This document shows, in pieces, positions 8,239 through 17,312 of a stretch of 64,000 nucleotides of DNA. Each line of letters starts with the position of its first letter. Position 1 is the first letter of the stretch. The DNA comes from Caldithrix abyssi (GTDB lineage: Bacteria; Calditrichota; Calditrichia; Calditrichales; Calditrichaceae): the NCBI GenBank assembly GCA_011369465.1, contig DRQG01000034.1, positions 1 to 64,000 on the forward strand, written 5' to 3'. Below the pieces are notes generated by a model that was not told the DNA's origin, did no database searches, and saw only the letters and a program-made list of their open reading frames with translations. The translations under genes and the position numbers were made by a program.

Positions 8239-10326
8239 ATGCGATATTTTTTAAGAAAACGATTAACACTTTTTTTACTCATATTCTTTTCTCCTGTCGT
8301 CTTTTTGCCTGCCTTAACCTATGCGGCCGCGAATTTTAGCGCACAGGACTTGCTGTCGATGAAATATGTTACCAGCGCGCAAATCAGTCCCGACGGCGCC
8401 TACATTGCTTACACGGTGCGTGTCCCACGCGCTGCCGATGAGAAACCGGGTTATGCTTACAGCGAGTTTTACGTTCTGGATGTGGCCACCGGTCAAAGCA
8501 GGCCTTTTATTACGGGCAAAGTGAATGTCTCCTCCCTGCAATGGCGTCCCGACGGAAAAGCGATCAGCTTTCGTATGGCCCGCGGTGAGAAAGCCAAAAC
8601 GCAGGTCTGGCAAATTCCCATCGACGGCGGCGAGGCCAGACCAATCACCCATTCCAAAACCGGCGTCGGCGCGTACCGTTGGCATCCATCCGGCAAGAAG
8701 ATTGCCTACATCGCCGGCGAGCCGCCCACGGCGCGTGAAAAAGCGTTGAAGGAAAAAGGTTATGATTTTATCTATTACGAAGAGGAATGGAAACACCGCC
8801 ACCTCTTTTTGCAGGATGTAACTAAGGAAGACGCTTCCGCCGAACCGCAGCAGCTTACCGACAACATCACCGTTTTGTCCTTTGTCTTTTCGCCCGACGG
8901 CAAACAGATCGCCTTTGCCGGTACGGAGAAGAACCTGATTGATTACCGCTATATGTTTACCAAAGTCTATTTGCTGGAAGTGGACAAAAAAGAATTTCAT
9001 CAATTAACCGATAATCCCGGAAAATTGGGTAATTACGCTTTCAGTCCGGACGGCAAACATCTGGCTTATGCCGCTGCCTCGCGCCGCAGCGATCATGCCG
9101 TGAGCCAGGTGTACGCGCTGCCGGTTTCCGGTGGAAAAGCAGCCAATTTGACCATTCCGAATTTCAAAGGTCATGTCAATTGGGTAGGCTGGAAAGACAA
9201 TGAAACCATCATTTACCGCAGCGGCGAAGGCGTCAACGAAACCCTGCGCACCGTCAGTCTGGACGGCAATGACCGCGATTTGCTGCTCACTTCGGCTGAC
9301 GACGGCATTATCTTTTCCGCGCCTACGTTTACCAAAGATTTTAAACACTTCGCCTTTGTAGGCCAATCCCCCTATTTACCGGGTGAAGTGTTTTACTGGC
9401 GGCCGGGTAAGAAACTGCGCCAGCTCAGCACAGCCAATCCCTGGCTGGCCGATAAAAAATTCGGCAAGCAGGAGGTCATCCGCTATAAAGCGCGCGACGG
9501 CGTTGAAATAGAAGGTTTGCTGATCTATCCCGTTGATTATAAAAAGGGCGAAACCTACCCGCTGGTGGTTTTCGTACACGGCGGACCGGAAAGCCATTAT
9601 TCCAATGCCTGGGTTACGCGCTATTCCACGCCGGGACAGATTATGGCCGGTAAAGGTTACGCGATCTTTTATCCGAATTATCGCGCCAGCACCGGTTACG
9701 GTGTCGAATTTGCCATGAAATGGCACTATGGCAACGCTGCCGGCACCGAGTTTGACGACGTGGCCGACGGTATCGATTATCTGGTTAAAGAAGGTATTGC
9801 CGATAAGGAACGGGTCGGTTTGGGCGGCGGTTCCTACGGCGGTTTCGCCGCTGCCTGGTTTGGCACGTACTACACCGATAAGGTGCGCGCCGTGTGTATG
9901 TTTGTGGGCATCAGCGACCTGATCAGCAAACGCAGCACCACCGATATCCCTTATGAAGAATTGTATGTACATTCCGGTAAAAAACTGGAAGAGATGTGGG
10001 ATCAAAGTCTGAAACGCAGCCCCATTTATTACGCCCATCAGAGTAAATCGGCCTTTTTGATCTTTGGCGGCGCGGCGGATACCCGCGTGCATCCTTCGCA
10101 AAGCCTGGAAATGTACCGCCGTTTAAAGATGAACGACCACCCGGCGGTACGTCTGGTACAGTATCCCGGCGAAGGTCACGGCAACGGTCGTCAGCCGGGC
10201 CGCATCGACGTGTTGTACCGGGTAATGGACTGGTACGACTGGTATGTGAAAGACAAGAAACCGCTGGACGGTTCTCTCCCGCCGCTGGACATCAGTGATA
10301 AGTACGGGCTGGAATTACCGGAGTAA
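8239..10326 (+). CDS. S9 family prolyl oligopeptidase-like peptidase (acylaminoacyl peptidase type)
   Basis: 695 aa. Signal peptide (hydrophobic about 8-32), a TolB/beta-propeller region with repeated SPDGK and RPDGK motifs (about 40-390), then an alpha/beta-hydrolase domain. The triad is visible: GGGSYGG (Ser532), AADTRVHP (Asp614) and GEGHGNGR (His647). HGGPESHY gives the oxyanion-hole HGGP. It should cleave short peptides in the periplasm, probably removing N-terminal dipeptides or acyl-amino acids. The start ATG follows GGAGG closely. It stands alone, with a terminator immediately after. Confidence 0.92.
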   Translation: MRYFLRKRLTLFLLIFFSPVVFLPALTYAAANFSAQDLLSMKYVTSAQISPDGAYIAYTVRVPRAADEKPGYAYSEFYVLDVATGQSRPFITGKVNVSSLQWRPDGKAISFRMARGEKAKTQVWQIPIDGGEARPITHSKTGVGAYRWHPSGKKIAYIAGEPPTAREKALKEKGYDFIYYEEEWKHRHLFLQDVTKEDASAEPQQLTDNITVLSFVFSPDGKQIAFAGTEKNLIDYRYMFTKVYLLEVDKKEFHQLTDNPGKLGNYAFSPDGKHLAYAAASRRSDHAVSQVYALPVSGGKAANLTIPNFKGHVNWVGWKDNETIIYRSGEGVNETLRTVSLDGNDRDLLLTSADDGIIFSAPTFTKDFKHFAFVGQSPYLPGEVFYWRPGKKLRQLSTANPWLADKKFGKQEVIRYKARDGVEIEGLLIYPVDYKKGETYPLVVFVHGGPESHYSNAWVTRYSTPGQIMAGKGYAIFYPNYRASTGYGVEFAMKWHYGNAAGTEFDDVADGIDYLVKEGIADKERVGLGGGSYGGFAAAWFGTYYTDKVRAVCMFVGISDLISKRSTTDIPYEELYVHSGKKLEEMWDQSLKRSPIYYAHQSKSAFLIFGGAADTRVHPSQSLEMYRRLKMNDHPAVRLVQYPGEGHGNGRQPGRIDVLYRVMDWYDWYVKDKKPLDGSLPPLDISDKYGLELPE

Positions 10327-10353
10327 CTATCAGGGCAGCAGTTTGTTTTTCTA

Positions 10354-10380
10354 GCACAGGGCGTTGCCCTGTGCTTTATT
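10354..10380 (+). terminator. Rho-independent terminator
   Basis: Perfect 9-bp stem GCACAGGGC / GCCCTGTGC with loop GTT, followed by TTTATT. It lies 28 bases after the S9 peptidase stop. Confidence 0.88.
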
Positions 10381-10517
10381 CTATCTTGCTTTCAGAGAGT
10401 GTACAGGTCTGCACAACGACTTAATAACATTACCTGATAGGGAAAAATATTAGCGGATATAAATTTTCGATCTGTTATATTTCAAAAAAAGTAAGTTGAC
10501 GGCAACACATCAAAAAA

Positions 10518-11090
10518 ATGAATGAAATGAACATCGGAGTCATCCTTTTATTGTCCTTATTTTTCTTCCTGTCCGAGTTTGTTTTGATGCTCAGTAAGCG
10601 TTCCAAAAGCGCTAAGGTCAAATCCCAAAAAGACCGGAAATCGCTTCTGCTGTTTTGGTTAACCATTCCTTTCAGCCTCACTCTGGGTTTCTTTCTGGCC
10701 AGGTATCAGGCGTGGGACACAATCAATATTGTCCTGGCCGTACTGGGAATCATATTGTTTACGGCCGGGCTTCTCATCCGCTGGCTGGCCATTATGCAAC
10801 TGCAAAAGGCCTTTACGGTGGATGTGGCCATAGCGAAAGATCATCGGCTAAAAACCGGGGGCATATACAAGCGCATACGTCATCCCAGCTATACGGGTTT
10901 ACTGCTTATTTGCCTGGGTTTGGGGATAGGTATGAACAGTCTGCTTTCTTTCGTGGTAGTCCTCCTGCCGGTTTTTGCGGCGGTTCTTTACCGTATAAAG
11001 GTAGAAGAGGCGATGTTAAGCACTGAATTCGGGGAAGCATATAAAAATTATCAGCAGAAAACGGTTCGGCTTTTTCCGAAGATATATTGA
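10518..11090 (+). CDS. Isoprenylcysteine carboxyl methyltransferase (Icmt/Ste14)-like membrane protein
   Basis: 190 aa with about five membrane segments. The C-terminal half has the family signature: RHPSYTGLLL, then KVEEAMLSTEFGEAYKNY and the RLFP end. These motifs bind S-adenosylmethionine and substrate at the inner membrane. Bacterial members act on unknown, probably isoprenoid or lipid substrates. The last 18 or so codons are duplicated at 22926-22980 as part of a pseudogene block. Its 3' end faces batD at a distance of 18 bases, so the two transcription units converge with almost no spacer. Confidence 0.82.
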   Translation: MNEMNIGVILLLSLFFFLSEFVLMLSKRSKSAKVKSQKDRKSLLLFWLTIPFSLTLGFFLARYQAWDTINIVLAVLGIILFTAGLLIRWLAIMQLQKAFTVDVAIAKDHRLKTGGIYKRIRHPSYTGLLLICLGLGIGMNSLLSFVVVLLPVFAAVLYRIKVEEAMLSTEFGEAYKNYQQKTVRLFPKIY

Positions 11091-11108
11091 AACACAATGG
11101 TCCAATTC

Positions 11109-12464
11109 TCAAAGCGGATTTAAGGGCGGCAGGTAGCTGCGGCGCATACCCGCTGTTTTTTTCAGATATGATTTACGGAATCGTTTTAATGCGGCGTATA
11201 ACCGTCGGCCCTGCCAGGTGGTCTTAGACGCGTCTTTTCCATACACCTGTCCCATAAGATTTTGTATTTCTCTAACCAACCGCTCATCGGCGCTCTCCGC
11301 GAATAAAGCGTTTAAACCGGAATGCAAACCTATTTTCCCTGTCCAGTCCAATAGCCTTTGAACCGTTTCGCGGGGCCGGTTGTGCATACAGGCTTTGCGC
11401 AAACAAGCAAAACAGGCTTTTTCCGATTCCTGCCATTGGTGTTTATAGTCCGAATAACGACGTTTGAATTCCGGCGCATAACGACGCGTAAGCCGATAAA
11501 ACAGCATCAGAATTAGTGTTGCGCTTAAAAGCAGAATAGTCATTTTGGTATAATCGAGTTCATCCGCTGCTTCACCCTCTGCCGTAAGTGTATCCTGTTC
11601 AACAGGAAACAAAGCGGCTTGTTCGGGCGCTTTTTGGGCGTAAAACCGGATGGCCGGAACCCGTGCCGTTTGCAGCCGTTTGCGATGGATATTCCACCAA
11701 GAAAATTCGACGGCAGGCAGAGTATACCTTCCGCTGTCCTGTACGATATAGGTTACCGACTCAATGCGTTGACCGATTCTTTGCGATCCGCGTTCACCGC
11801 CAAAATCTTCCACTATCGGGCTGTGCGGGTAAACGGCCAGGCCGGGGATGGAATCAAAGGCCAGAGGCGGGATAACCATGGCCAGCGCATCATATACTTT
11901 GAATGTCAGTGTGCGCTCAAGAGCGTCCCCCACTCTGAGCGTATCCGTTTGTGGGCTTCGTTTCTGCGAGGCCGTCATTCTTGACGCAGCGATAAAGTAC
12001 GATAGTCCGCGGGCTTCCGGCGGCAGCTCGGCGGTAAATGTAAACGGCCGGGTCTTCAGCGTTGTAAGAGCGGAAGGCCGGGCGTTTTCCAGCGCATAAT
12101 AGAAGCCGACCGTTACAGACGGGACATAGTACGTACCGGGAAGCTGCGGTATAATTTTATATTCTCTGCGGATACCGGCGTAGCTTTCGCTGTCAATTTG
12201 TTCCGTTAGATTCATCGACCGTTCCGGCGGGAGGGTAATGGCATTTTCAACGTTTATGACAGGAAATTGCGGCGCTTTGCTGAACCAGGTAGGGACGAGA
12301 ATATCCACCTCGAGCACAACCGTTTCACCGATAATGACTTTGCTCTTTGGCTTTATCTCAGCGCGGATGAATGGCCCGGGCTGCTGAGCCGCTACAAATA
12401 CAGGTAACAGCAAAAATACCGTAAAGATACGTTTAAATCTATTTCTGAATTGTAGCGGAATCAT
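11109..12464 (-). CDS. batD: BatD-like protein (aerotolerance operon)
   Basis: 451 aa. Signal peptide (to about VAAQ), then tandem beta-sandwich domains of the BatD/oxygen-tolerance family (KSKVIIGETVVLEVDI, VQDSGRYTLPAVEFSWWN). A single membrane helix lies near residues 315-335 (MTILLLSATLILMLF), followed by a basic cytoplasmic tail of about 115 residues. BatD is thought to be a periplasm-facing partner of the VWA proteins BatA and BatB. It is the last gene of the minus-strand Bat block, 1 base after batC. Part of its 3' end is duplicated at about 23.0 kb. Confidence 0.88.
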   Translation of the reverse strand: MIPLQFRNRFKRIFTVFLLLPVFVAAQQPGPFIRAEIKPKSKVIIGETVVLEVDILVPTWFSKAPQFPVINVENAITLPPERSMNLTEQIDSESYAGIRREYKIIPQLPGTYYVPSVTVGFYYALENARPSALTTLKTRPFTFTAELPPEARGLSYFIAASRMTASQKRSPQTDTLRVGDALERTLTFKVYDALAMVIPPLAFDSIPGLAVYPHSPIVEDFGGERGSQRIGQRIESVTYIVQDSGRYTLPAVEFSWWNIHRKRLQTARVPAIRFYAQKAPEQAALFPVEQDTLTAEGEAADELDYTKMTILLLSATLILMLFYRLTRRYAPEFKRRYSDYKHQWQESEKACFACLRKACMHNRPRETVQRLLDWTGKIGLHSGLNALFAESADERLVREIQNLMGQVYGKDASKTTWQGRRLYAALKRFRKSYLKKTAGMRRSYLPPLNPL

Positions 12465-12465
12465 T

Positions 12466-13143
12466 CTATTTTACCGCCTCTGTGGTATTGTTTTGCATCA
12501 TCGTCTGGATAATAAATTTCTGTCGTAAAAAATCCGCCGGTGAATTTTGCAAACGGCGCAGCCACATCTCGGCTATCTGCTCTTCGGACATCATTTCCAG
12601 AGGCACTTCGCCTTCTTTCCCTTTTTTGCCCTTTTCGCCAAATTCAATCTTATCGGCGGAAAAAGTGGGCTGTTGCGCTTCCTCTTCAAAATCGTCTTCC
12701 TTTTGGCGTTTAATTAACCCGGCGACAATGGTACGATTTTCCTCGGCTCTGGGCCAGTTGGGGCGCCGTTTGAGCGCCTGATCATAATTTTTCACAGCCT
12801 CTTCGTACGAGCCCAGCCAGGCGTAACTATTTCCCAGATTATAGTAAGCCGCGGCGCTGTCGCTGCGGGCAAACCAGTTTATGGCCTGATCATACTCGCC
12901 CGCTTTGTAATAGGCTGTGCCTTTCCAAAACGGGTCGGCAAAATGTTCCGCGGCTTGTTTATAATCGCCATTCTCAAAATAGTAGCGGCCTTGCTGGTCG
13001 GGCGTCAGCCACAAATCCATAAAACGGAATTCGCTCGACTCCGCTTTGAGAAAGACGGCAATGACAACAAAAAATAGCACAACAAGTCCAATCCACAGGA
13101 TTGGTTTTTTCTTTCTTTTTATATTTGTGTTTTGTTTATTCAT
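12466..13143 (-). CDS. batC: BatC/BatE-like TPR protein
   Basis: 225 aa from ATG 13143. A longer frame starts with GTG at 13212 but overlaps batB by 40 bases and lacks a Shine-Dalgarno sequence. An N-terminal membrane helix (PILWIGLVVLFFVVIAVF) is followed by TPR repeats (about 50-135; AAAYYNLGNSYAWLGSYEEA) and an acidic/basic tail. TPR proteins of the Bat operon probably scaffold the BatA-BatB complex. It lies between batB and batD in the usual order. The central TPR segment is present in the chimeric duplicate at 23095-23196. Confidence 0.85.
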   Translation of the reverse strand: MNKQNTNIKRKKKPILWIGLVVLFFVVIAVFLKAESSEFRFMDLWLTPDQQGRYYFENGDYKQAAEHFADPFWKGTAYYKAGEYDQAINWFARSDSAAAYYNLGNSYAWLGSYEEAVKNYDQALKRRPNWPRAEENRTIVAGLIKRQKEDDFEEEAQQPTFSADKIEFGEKGKKGKEGEVPLEMMSEEQIAEMWLRRLQNSPADFLRQKFIIQTMMQNNTTEAVK

Positions 13144-13172
13144 TTTATTGTCTATGTTTTTAGCAACCTTCT

Positions 13173-14174
13173 TTATGCTCTCCACTGCAATGTCCAGCCT
13201 TTGCGAAACCACAGGGCGGCCAGCAAGACGATGGGAAAAAGCAGATAGTAGCCGTTGTCTCTCCAGCGCAGGCTTTCGTCTTCGGCCAGTGCGGCCTGTA
13301 AATGGGTCTGAATGCTGCGCTGAAGCCTTTCAACGTCGTTGTCATCCACCGTACTGCCGATGACCGGTATATCGGCCTTTTGGGAAAGCGTATGCAAACC
13401 TTCATAATCAAACGGCGCCATAACCCGCCGTCCGTTTTTGGTTAAAAAGCGGTTCTTCCCCGTTTGAATCGGACCGCCCTCCCGCGTACCGAAAGCCAGT
13501 ACCGCAATTTGGTTACGGCTCGTCTGCATATATTGGGTAAATTGTGCGGCGTATTTTCCGGAAATCCCATCGGTAAAAAACAATATGGTGCCGGGAATCT
13601 CGCTTTTGTCCAGCAGGGATGCCGCCAACTTCAGAGCTTTTTGCGGCGCTTTTCCTTTTGAAGGCATAATATGGGTACTCAGCGATTCGATATACATGTT
13701 CAGCAAAGCAGGGTCATCGGTAAAGGGCAAAACCGTATGCGCCGAGCCGGCATAAACCAGAAGAGCCGTGCGGGCGCCTTGCCGCAGTTGCAGCAGGTCT
13801 GTTATTTTTAATTTGGCCCGTTCCAGCCGTGTCGGCGCTATATCTACCGCATCCATGGTTTGCGAAAGATCGAGGGCAATAACCAGCGGCGCTTTATCTT
13901 CGCTAAAGGGAGACGGTTCGCGCTGCCAGGCCGGGCCGGCCAGAGCCAGAGCAGCCAGTATGATGAACAATGAAATCAAATGAATAGGGCGGAATTTAGC
14001 ACTGGCCGCCGGCCGAACTTTTAAATGTTCCAGCAAATGCGGCGCGATGATATTACGCCATTGGTAATCGGCGCCGAGACGTTTTTGGGTGATAAAATAC
14101 AACAGCGGCGCAGCCAGTATACCTAACAGCCAACAGGGCCGTAAAAAATGAAAATACTGCCAACCCTCAAACAT
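13173..14174 (-). CDS. batB: BatB: VWA-domain membrane protein
   Basis: 333 aa. N-terminal membrane segments (about 13-30 and 65-83), a von Willebrand A domain (about 95-280) and a C-terminal helix (YYLLFPIVLLAALWF). The MIDAS begins DLSQT, where DxSxS is usual: the third position is Thr instead of Ser, which can still coordinate metal. TDGISG supplies the last Asp. The family role is metal-dependent protein binding in a complex with BatA, folded or activated by MoxR. It overlaps the 3' end of batA by 8 bases, indicating translational coupling. Confidence 0.9.
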   Translation of the reverse strand: MFEGWQYFHFLRPCWLLGILAAPLLYFITQKRLGADYQWRNIIAPHLLEHLKVRPAASAKFRPIHLISLFIILAALALAGPAWQREPSPFSEDKAPLVIALDLSQTMDAVDIAPTRLERAKLKITDLLQLRQGARTALLVYAGSAHTVLPFTDDPALLNMYIESLSTHIMPSKGKAPQKALKLAASLLDKSEIPGTILFFTDGISGKYAAQFTQYMQTSRNQIAVLAFGTREGGPIQTGKNRFLTKNGRRVMAPFDYEGLHTLSQKADIPVIGSTVDDNDVERLQRSIQTHLQAALAEDESLRWRDNGYYLLFPIVLLAALWFRKGWTLQWRA

Positions 14175-15162
14175 TTTGCGCCCTCATTCTGCTAAACCAT
14201 GTGCGGAGTCCCATAAAAATATGATAGAAGATCAAAATAATAAACGCTCCGGCCAGCGGCCACATATACAAGGGCCGCATGGGACGATAGGACAGGGTTT
14301 CGTAATTTTGAACTTCTATTTTATCAAGCTGGCGATAGACCTCTTCCAGCGCATCTCGGTTGGCGGCCATAAAGGACATCCCAGACGTTATCCCGGCAAT
14401 ATCTTTCAGCATTTGTTCATCGAACAGGTCTTCCCCGCTGTTGGTCGGGTCACCGAATCCTATGGTGTGAATTTTGATATGATGATACGCGGCCAGCTCT
14501 GCGGCTTTTTCCGGCGGCACTTTGCTGTTGGTATCGTTTCCGTCCGTCAGCAGGATAACCACCTTTTCCCTGGCTTCGCTGTGTTCAAAGGTTTTGATAG
14601 CCAACCCGATAGCATCGCCCAGCATGGTTTGGGGCCCGGCCATGGCCACCTGTGCTTCCTCAAGCAGACTTTTAATCAGAGAACTGTCCTGGGTGAAAGG
14701 GGCCTGCAAATAGGGGGACGTCCCAAAAAACATCAAAGCAATACGATCGCCTTTACGACGAGTGATAAAATCGCCTAACACATTTTTTATGGCCTGTAAA
14801 CGATTGATACGCTTTCCGTCTTCATCGAACATATCGCGCGTGTCCATCGAACCGGATAGATCGACAACCAATAATAAATCACGACCGGATTTAATCCGCT
14901 CGATGGGCGGCTCGACGAAGACCGGACGCGCCAGAGCGGTCATCAGCAACAGCCATACCGCTGGCGCAATGACTCTCTGCAGGATGTTTCGTTTCAGTAC
15001 CACCGCTCCTTTGGTGGGCTTTTGCCGGGTTTGCAGAGTGAGGTGTTCAAAAAACGGTACGCGTACGGATTCCTGGCTTTCCCGGTAAGGCGGCAGCAGC
15101 AGCCACGTCAGCAACGGCAGCGGCAGAATAAGGAAGATATAAGTGAATTGAAACTCGATCAT
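14167..15162 (-). CDS. batA: BatA: VWA-domain membrane protein
   Basis: 331 aa. N-terminal hydrophobic segments, a VWA domain (about 90-290) with an intact MIDAS (VVDLSGSMD, later TMLGDAI and LTDGND) and a C-terminal membrane helix (MWPLAGAFIILIFYHIF). With BatB it forms the core of the aerotolerance/envelope-stress system. The start ATG overlaps the stop of the DUF4381 gene (ATGA) and the end overlaps batB, so all three genes are coupled. Confidence 0.92.
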   Translation of the reverse strand: MIEFQFTYIFLILPLPLLTWLLLPPYRESQESVRVPFFEHLTLQTRQKPTKGAVVLKRNILQRVIAPAVWLLLMTALARPVFVEPPIERIKSGRDLLLVVDLSGSMDTRDMFDEDGKRINRLQAIKNVLGDFITRRKGDRIALMFFGTSPYLQAPFTQDSSLIKSLLEEAQVAMAGPQTMLGDAIGLAIKTFEHSEAREKVVILLTDGNDTNSKVPPEKAAELAAYHHIKIHTIGFGDPTNSGEDLFDEQMLKDIAGITSGMSFMAANRDALEEVYRQLDKIEVQNYETLSYRPMRPLYMWPLAGAFIILIFYHIFMGLRTWFSRMRAQNV

Positions 15163-15674
15163 CCCCTGCCCCCGCCTTCCACGGCAATCTGTTTATGTTT
15201 TTTTATCCAATCGGCAACCAACGGAATGACTTGTTCAAGATTCTCCGTTTCATCCTGTTCCAAATCTGTGTACGATAATTTTTCAATCAGCTCTCCTGCC
15301 GGGCTGGTAAAACGGCCGCTGCGGTAGGTATGGTCTAAAAATTCCAGCCATTCCCGTCCGTATAGCGGCGCTATTTTGTCGCGCGGCGCCCAGGTTAATA
15401 CCGTTCGTTTTATCAGCTCCGGAATGCGGGAAGCCGATTTATCCTTCAATGCGGGCGAAGAAAGGCCCTGTTTTATAAGTTCTAATTGAGCCAACGCTTC
15501 CCGGCGGTAGCGATTGGACAGCCGGGCTTTATATAAACGATACCCCAGCCAGACAAGCAGCAGAAACAATAAAGCAAAAACGAAATACCAGCCGATTGTC
15601 TGCGGCGTCCAGCTTACGGGTTGAGGAACAACAATATCGTTCAGTTGGCTTAATTTTGTAGAATCTGGCGTCAT
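15159..15674 (-). CDS. DUF4381 membrane protein
   Basis: 171 aa. A short N-terminal stretch, one membrane helix (about 29-48, WYFVFALLFLLLVWLGYRLY) and a helical cytoplasmic part with WAPRDKIAPLYG near residue 110. This matches DUF4381 proteins, regular members of MoxR-DUF58-VWA operons. The molecular role is unknown; position suggests a partner of BatA. Between it and the upstream DUF58 gene lie 142 bases filled by a TTCAAGG-type repeat. Confidence 0.85.
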   Translation of the reverse strand: MTPDSTKLSQLNDIVVPQPVSWTPQTIGWYFVFALLFLLLVWLGYRLYKARLSNRYRREALAQLELIKQGLSSPALKDKSASRIPELIKRTVLTWAPRDKIAPLYGREWLEFLDHTYRSGRFTSPAGELIEKLSYTDLEQDETENLEQVIPLVADWIKKHKQIAVEGGGRG

Positions 15675-15699
15675 GTTTTTTTCTGTTAATTCGTTTAAA

Positions 15700-15785
15700 A
15701 TTGATAGGGTTCAAGGGGGCAAGGGTTCAAGCTAAATAAAATCGTCTAAACCCTTGAACCCTCAAATCCTTGAACCCTTTACCAC
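15700..15785. repeat. TTGAACCC/TTCAAGG inverted repeat
   Basis: GGGTTCAAGG and AAGGGTTCAAG on the left (about 15708-15731) pair with CCCTTGAACCC and CCTTGAACCC on the right (about 15750-15779). Related sequence recurs at 16770-16800, at 17205-17300 and inside the moxR coding sequence near 17700, so this is a small dispersed family concentrated in the Bat operon. Confidence 0.75.
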
Positions 15786-15816
15786 TTTTATCCTTTATCC
15801 CCCTCAATCCTCAACA

Positions 15817-16755
15817 TTATTTCGGCAATCCCGCGCCCAGTAAAAGGCGTATCTTATCGGCCGGATCATCTTCGGTTGAAATGGGAAGTACGGGAATGGC
15901 CAGTTCATCCTGCCACTTCATAATGGCTTTAAGCCGCTTATCGGCCACTTCTTTAACCTGTTTGCGCAATACGCCCCTGGCGGTATCCAGTTCCAGTTGC
16001 AGCTCCCCGTCGCTCACCACCAGTTTGGCGTCTGTCGGAATGGTCGTGGCCAGAGGATCAAAAATGGGCAGAGCAATGACGTCATTGTGTCGGGCAATAA
16101 GGGTAATCAGGCGCGTCGTATATTCATCAAGCCCGTTAAAATCGCTCAGTATAATCACAATTTTATCATGGCCTACCAGGCGATGAACGGATTCCAGAGC
16201 TTTATTTAATTGACCTGGATTTTCGTTTATTTGCTCGTTCACATTCAAAGCCCGGTTTTGTTTGACCAGTTCTCCCAAAAAACGCAGAATATTTTTTCGG
16301 CTGCGATGGGGGCGCAGTTCTATCAAATCGGAATCATTAAAGATCACCCCGCCAACCCGGTCGCCGGCATCAAAAACCCGCCAGGCAATCACGGCGGCGG
16401 CCTGAGCCACGGTAACCGATTTCATCGCCACTTTACTGCCGAAAAACATGGACAGGCGCTGATCCACCACCAGAATGGCCGGACGGTCACGTTCCTCGGT
16501 ATAGACGCGCACATACGGTTTTTGCAGCCGGGCGGTGACCTTCCAATCAATATTACGAATATCATCGCCAGGCAGATAACCGCGCAGCTCTTCGAAATTG
16601 AGCCCGCGTCCGCGCATCCGGGAGGCGTGCCTGCCGCTTAAAAGGCTGTTTTTAGGCTGGCGGGGCAGCAACGTAAACCCTCCAGAACGGTAGTGCAAGA
16701 CTGTCAGTTCTTCAAGTGTGACGTAGATGCCGGTGTGATTCGTGTCAGTGTTCAT
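15817..16755 (-). CDS. DUF58 protein (MoxR-associated, VWA-like)
   Basis: 312 aa. Conserved DUF58 signature near residues 44-75 (SGRHASRMRGRGLNFEEL, then DDIRNIDWKVTARLQ), followed by a VWA-like fold (PAILVVDQRLSM, KIVIILSDFNGLD). The MIDAS-like motif is DQRLSM, not canonical DxSxS. It is cytoplasmic. DUF58 proteins are almost always encoded next to MoxR ATPases and are probable clients or adaptors. Here a four-helix gene lies between it and moxR. Confidence 0.9.
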   Translation of the reverse strand: MNTDTNHTGIYVTLEELTVLHYRSGGFTLLPRQPKNSLLSGRHASRMRGRGLNFEELRGYLPGDDIRNIDWKVTARLQKPYVRVYTEERDRPAILVVDQRLSMFFGSKVAMKSVTVAQAAAVIAWRVFDAGDRVGGVIFNDSDLIELRPHRSRKNILRFLGELVKQNRALNVNEQINENPGQLNKALESVHRLVGHDKIVIILSDFNGLDEYTTRLITLIARHNDVIALPIFDPLATTIPTDAKLVVSDGELQLELDTARGVLRKQVKEVADKRLKAIMKWQDELAIPVLPISTEDDPADKIRLLLGAGLPK

Positions 16756-16769
16756 AAATATTTTCGTTT

Positions 16770-16800
16770 TTTAGGATCCAAGAGTTCAAGGATAAAAGTC
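16770..16800. repeat. TTCAAGG-type repeat fragment
   Basis: GGATCCAAGAGTTCAAGG, a short degenerate member of the repeat family at 15700-15785, lies just before the DUF58 start on the minus-strand transcript. Confidence 0.5.
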
Positions 16801-16817
16801 AGAATATTTTATCTCCA

Positions 16818-17201
16818 TTACGAACTTTTTTTAACGCTTATTTTTTTCTCTAAGGACTTTATTAGAGATTTTAGCATTCTTTCCACTTCCATTAAATTCT
16901 CAATATAGGTGTCTTCCTTCATATTTCTAGAATATTTTAAATCCTTTGCCAGCATTAACTGTGTTTCCAGTTCACAAAGTGAACCATAGGCGATATATAA
17001 AAATTGTATATATTCTTTTGTTGTTTTCCTGCCATACCCCTCGGCAATATTAGAAGGAATCGATACGGCGGCTCTTTTAATTTGTGAAGTTAATCCGTAT
17101 TTCTCTTCATCAGGAAACTGTTTGGTTAATTTGTACACATCCAAACACAAGGAATAAGCTTTTTGCCAGACAACCAGGTCTTTATAGTTTCTTAACATCA
17201 T
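16818..17201 (-). CDS. Four-helix bundle protein (23S rRNA IVP / S23-like)
   Basis: 127 aa, all helical. The family signature is clear: YKDLVVWQKAY at the N-terminus, FPDEEKYGLTSQIKRAAVSI, PSNIAEGYGR, then YIQFLYIAYGSLCELETQL. These proteins, first seen encoded in 23S rRNA intervening sequences, form pentameric bundles; their function is unknown. Related folds serve in diversity-generating retroelements (Avd), but no reverse transcriptase is in the window. GGAG precedes the ATG. It is flanked on both sides by TTCAAGG-type repeats within an otherwise ordered moxR-DUF58 operon, which suggests insertion. Confidence 0.9.
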   Translation of the reverse strand: MMLRNYKDLVVWQKAYSLCLDVYKLTKQFPDEEKYGLTSQIKRAAVSIPSNIAEGYGRKTTKEYIQFLYIAYGSLCELETQLMLAKDLKYSRNMKEDTYIENLMEVERMLKSLIKSLEKKISVKKSS

Positions 17202-17204
17202 AAC

Positions 17205-17300
17205 TCCTCAGACCCTTGAACCCTAAACCCTTGAATCCTCAAATATAATACTACTCTTCCCCCTTAACTCCTTGAACTCTTGAACTCCCGAATCCTATTT
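17205..17300. repeat. TTGAACCC-type repeat block
   Basis: Repeated units CCCTTGAACCCT, CCCTTGAATCC, CTCCTTGAACTCTTGAACTCC and CGAATCC fill the spacer between moxR and the four-helix gene. They belong to the family at 15700-15785. Little else fits in the 111-base spacer. Confidence 0.75.
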
Positions 17301-17312
17301 ACCCCACATATA

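Noticed and set aside
9376-10101. 241-aa minus-strand frame
   Set aside because: Antisense to the S9 peptidase catalytic domain, no recognisable features.
16818-17201. Four-helix gene as part of a diversity-generating retroelement
   Set aside because: No reverse transcriptase and no template/variable repeat pair are present; the motifs fit the S23/IVP family.
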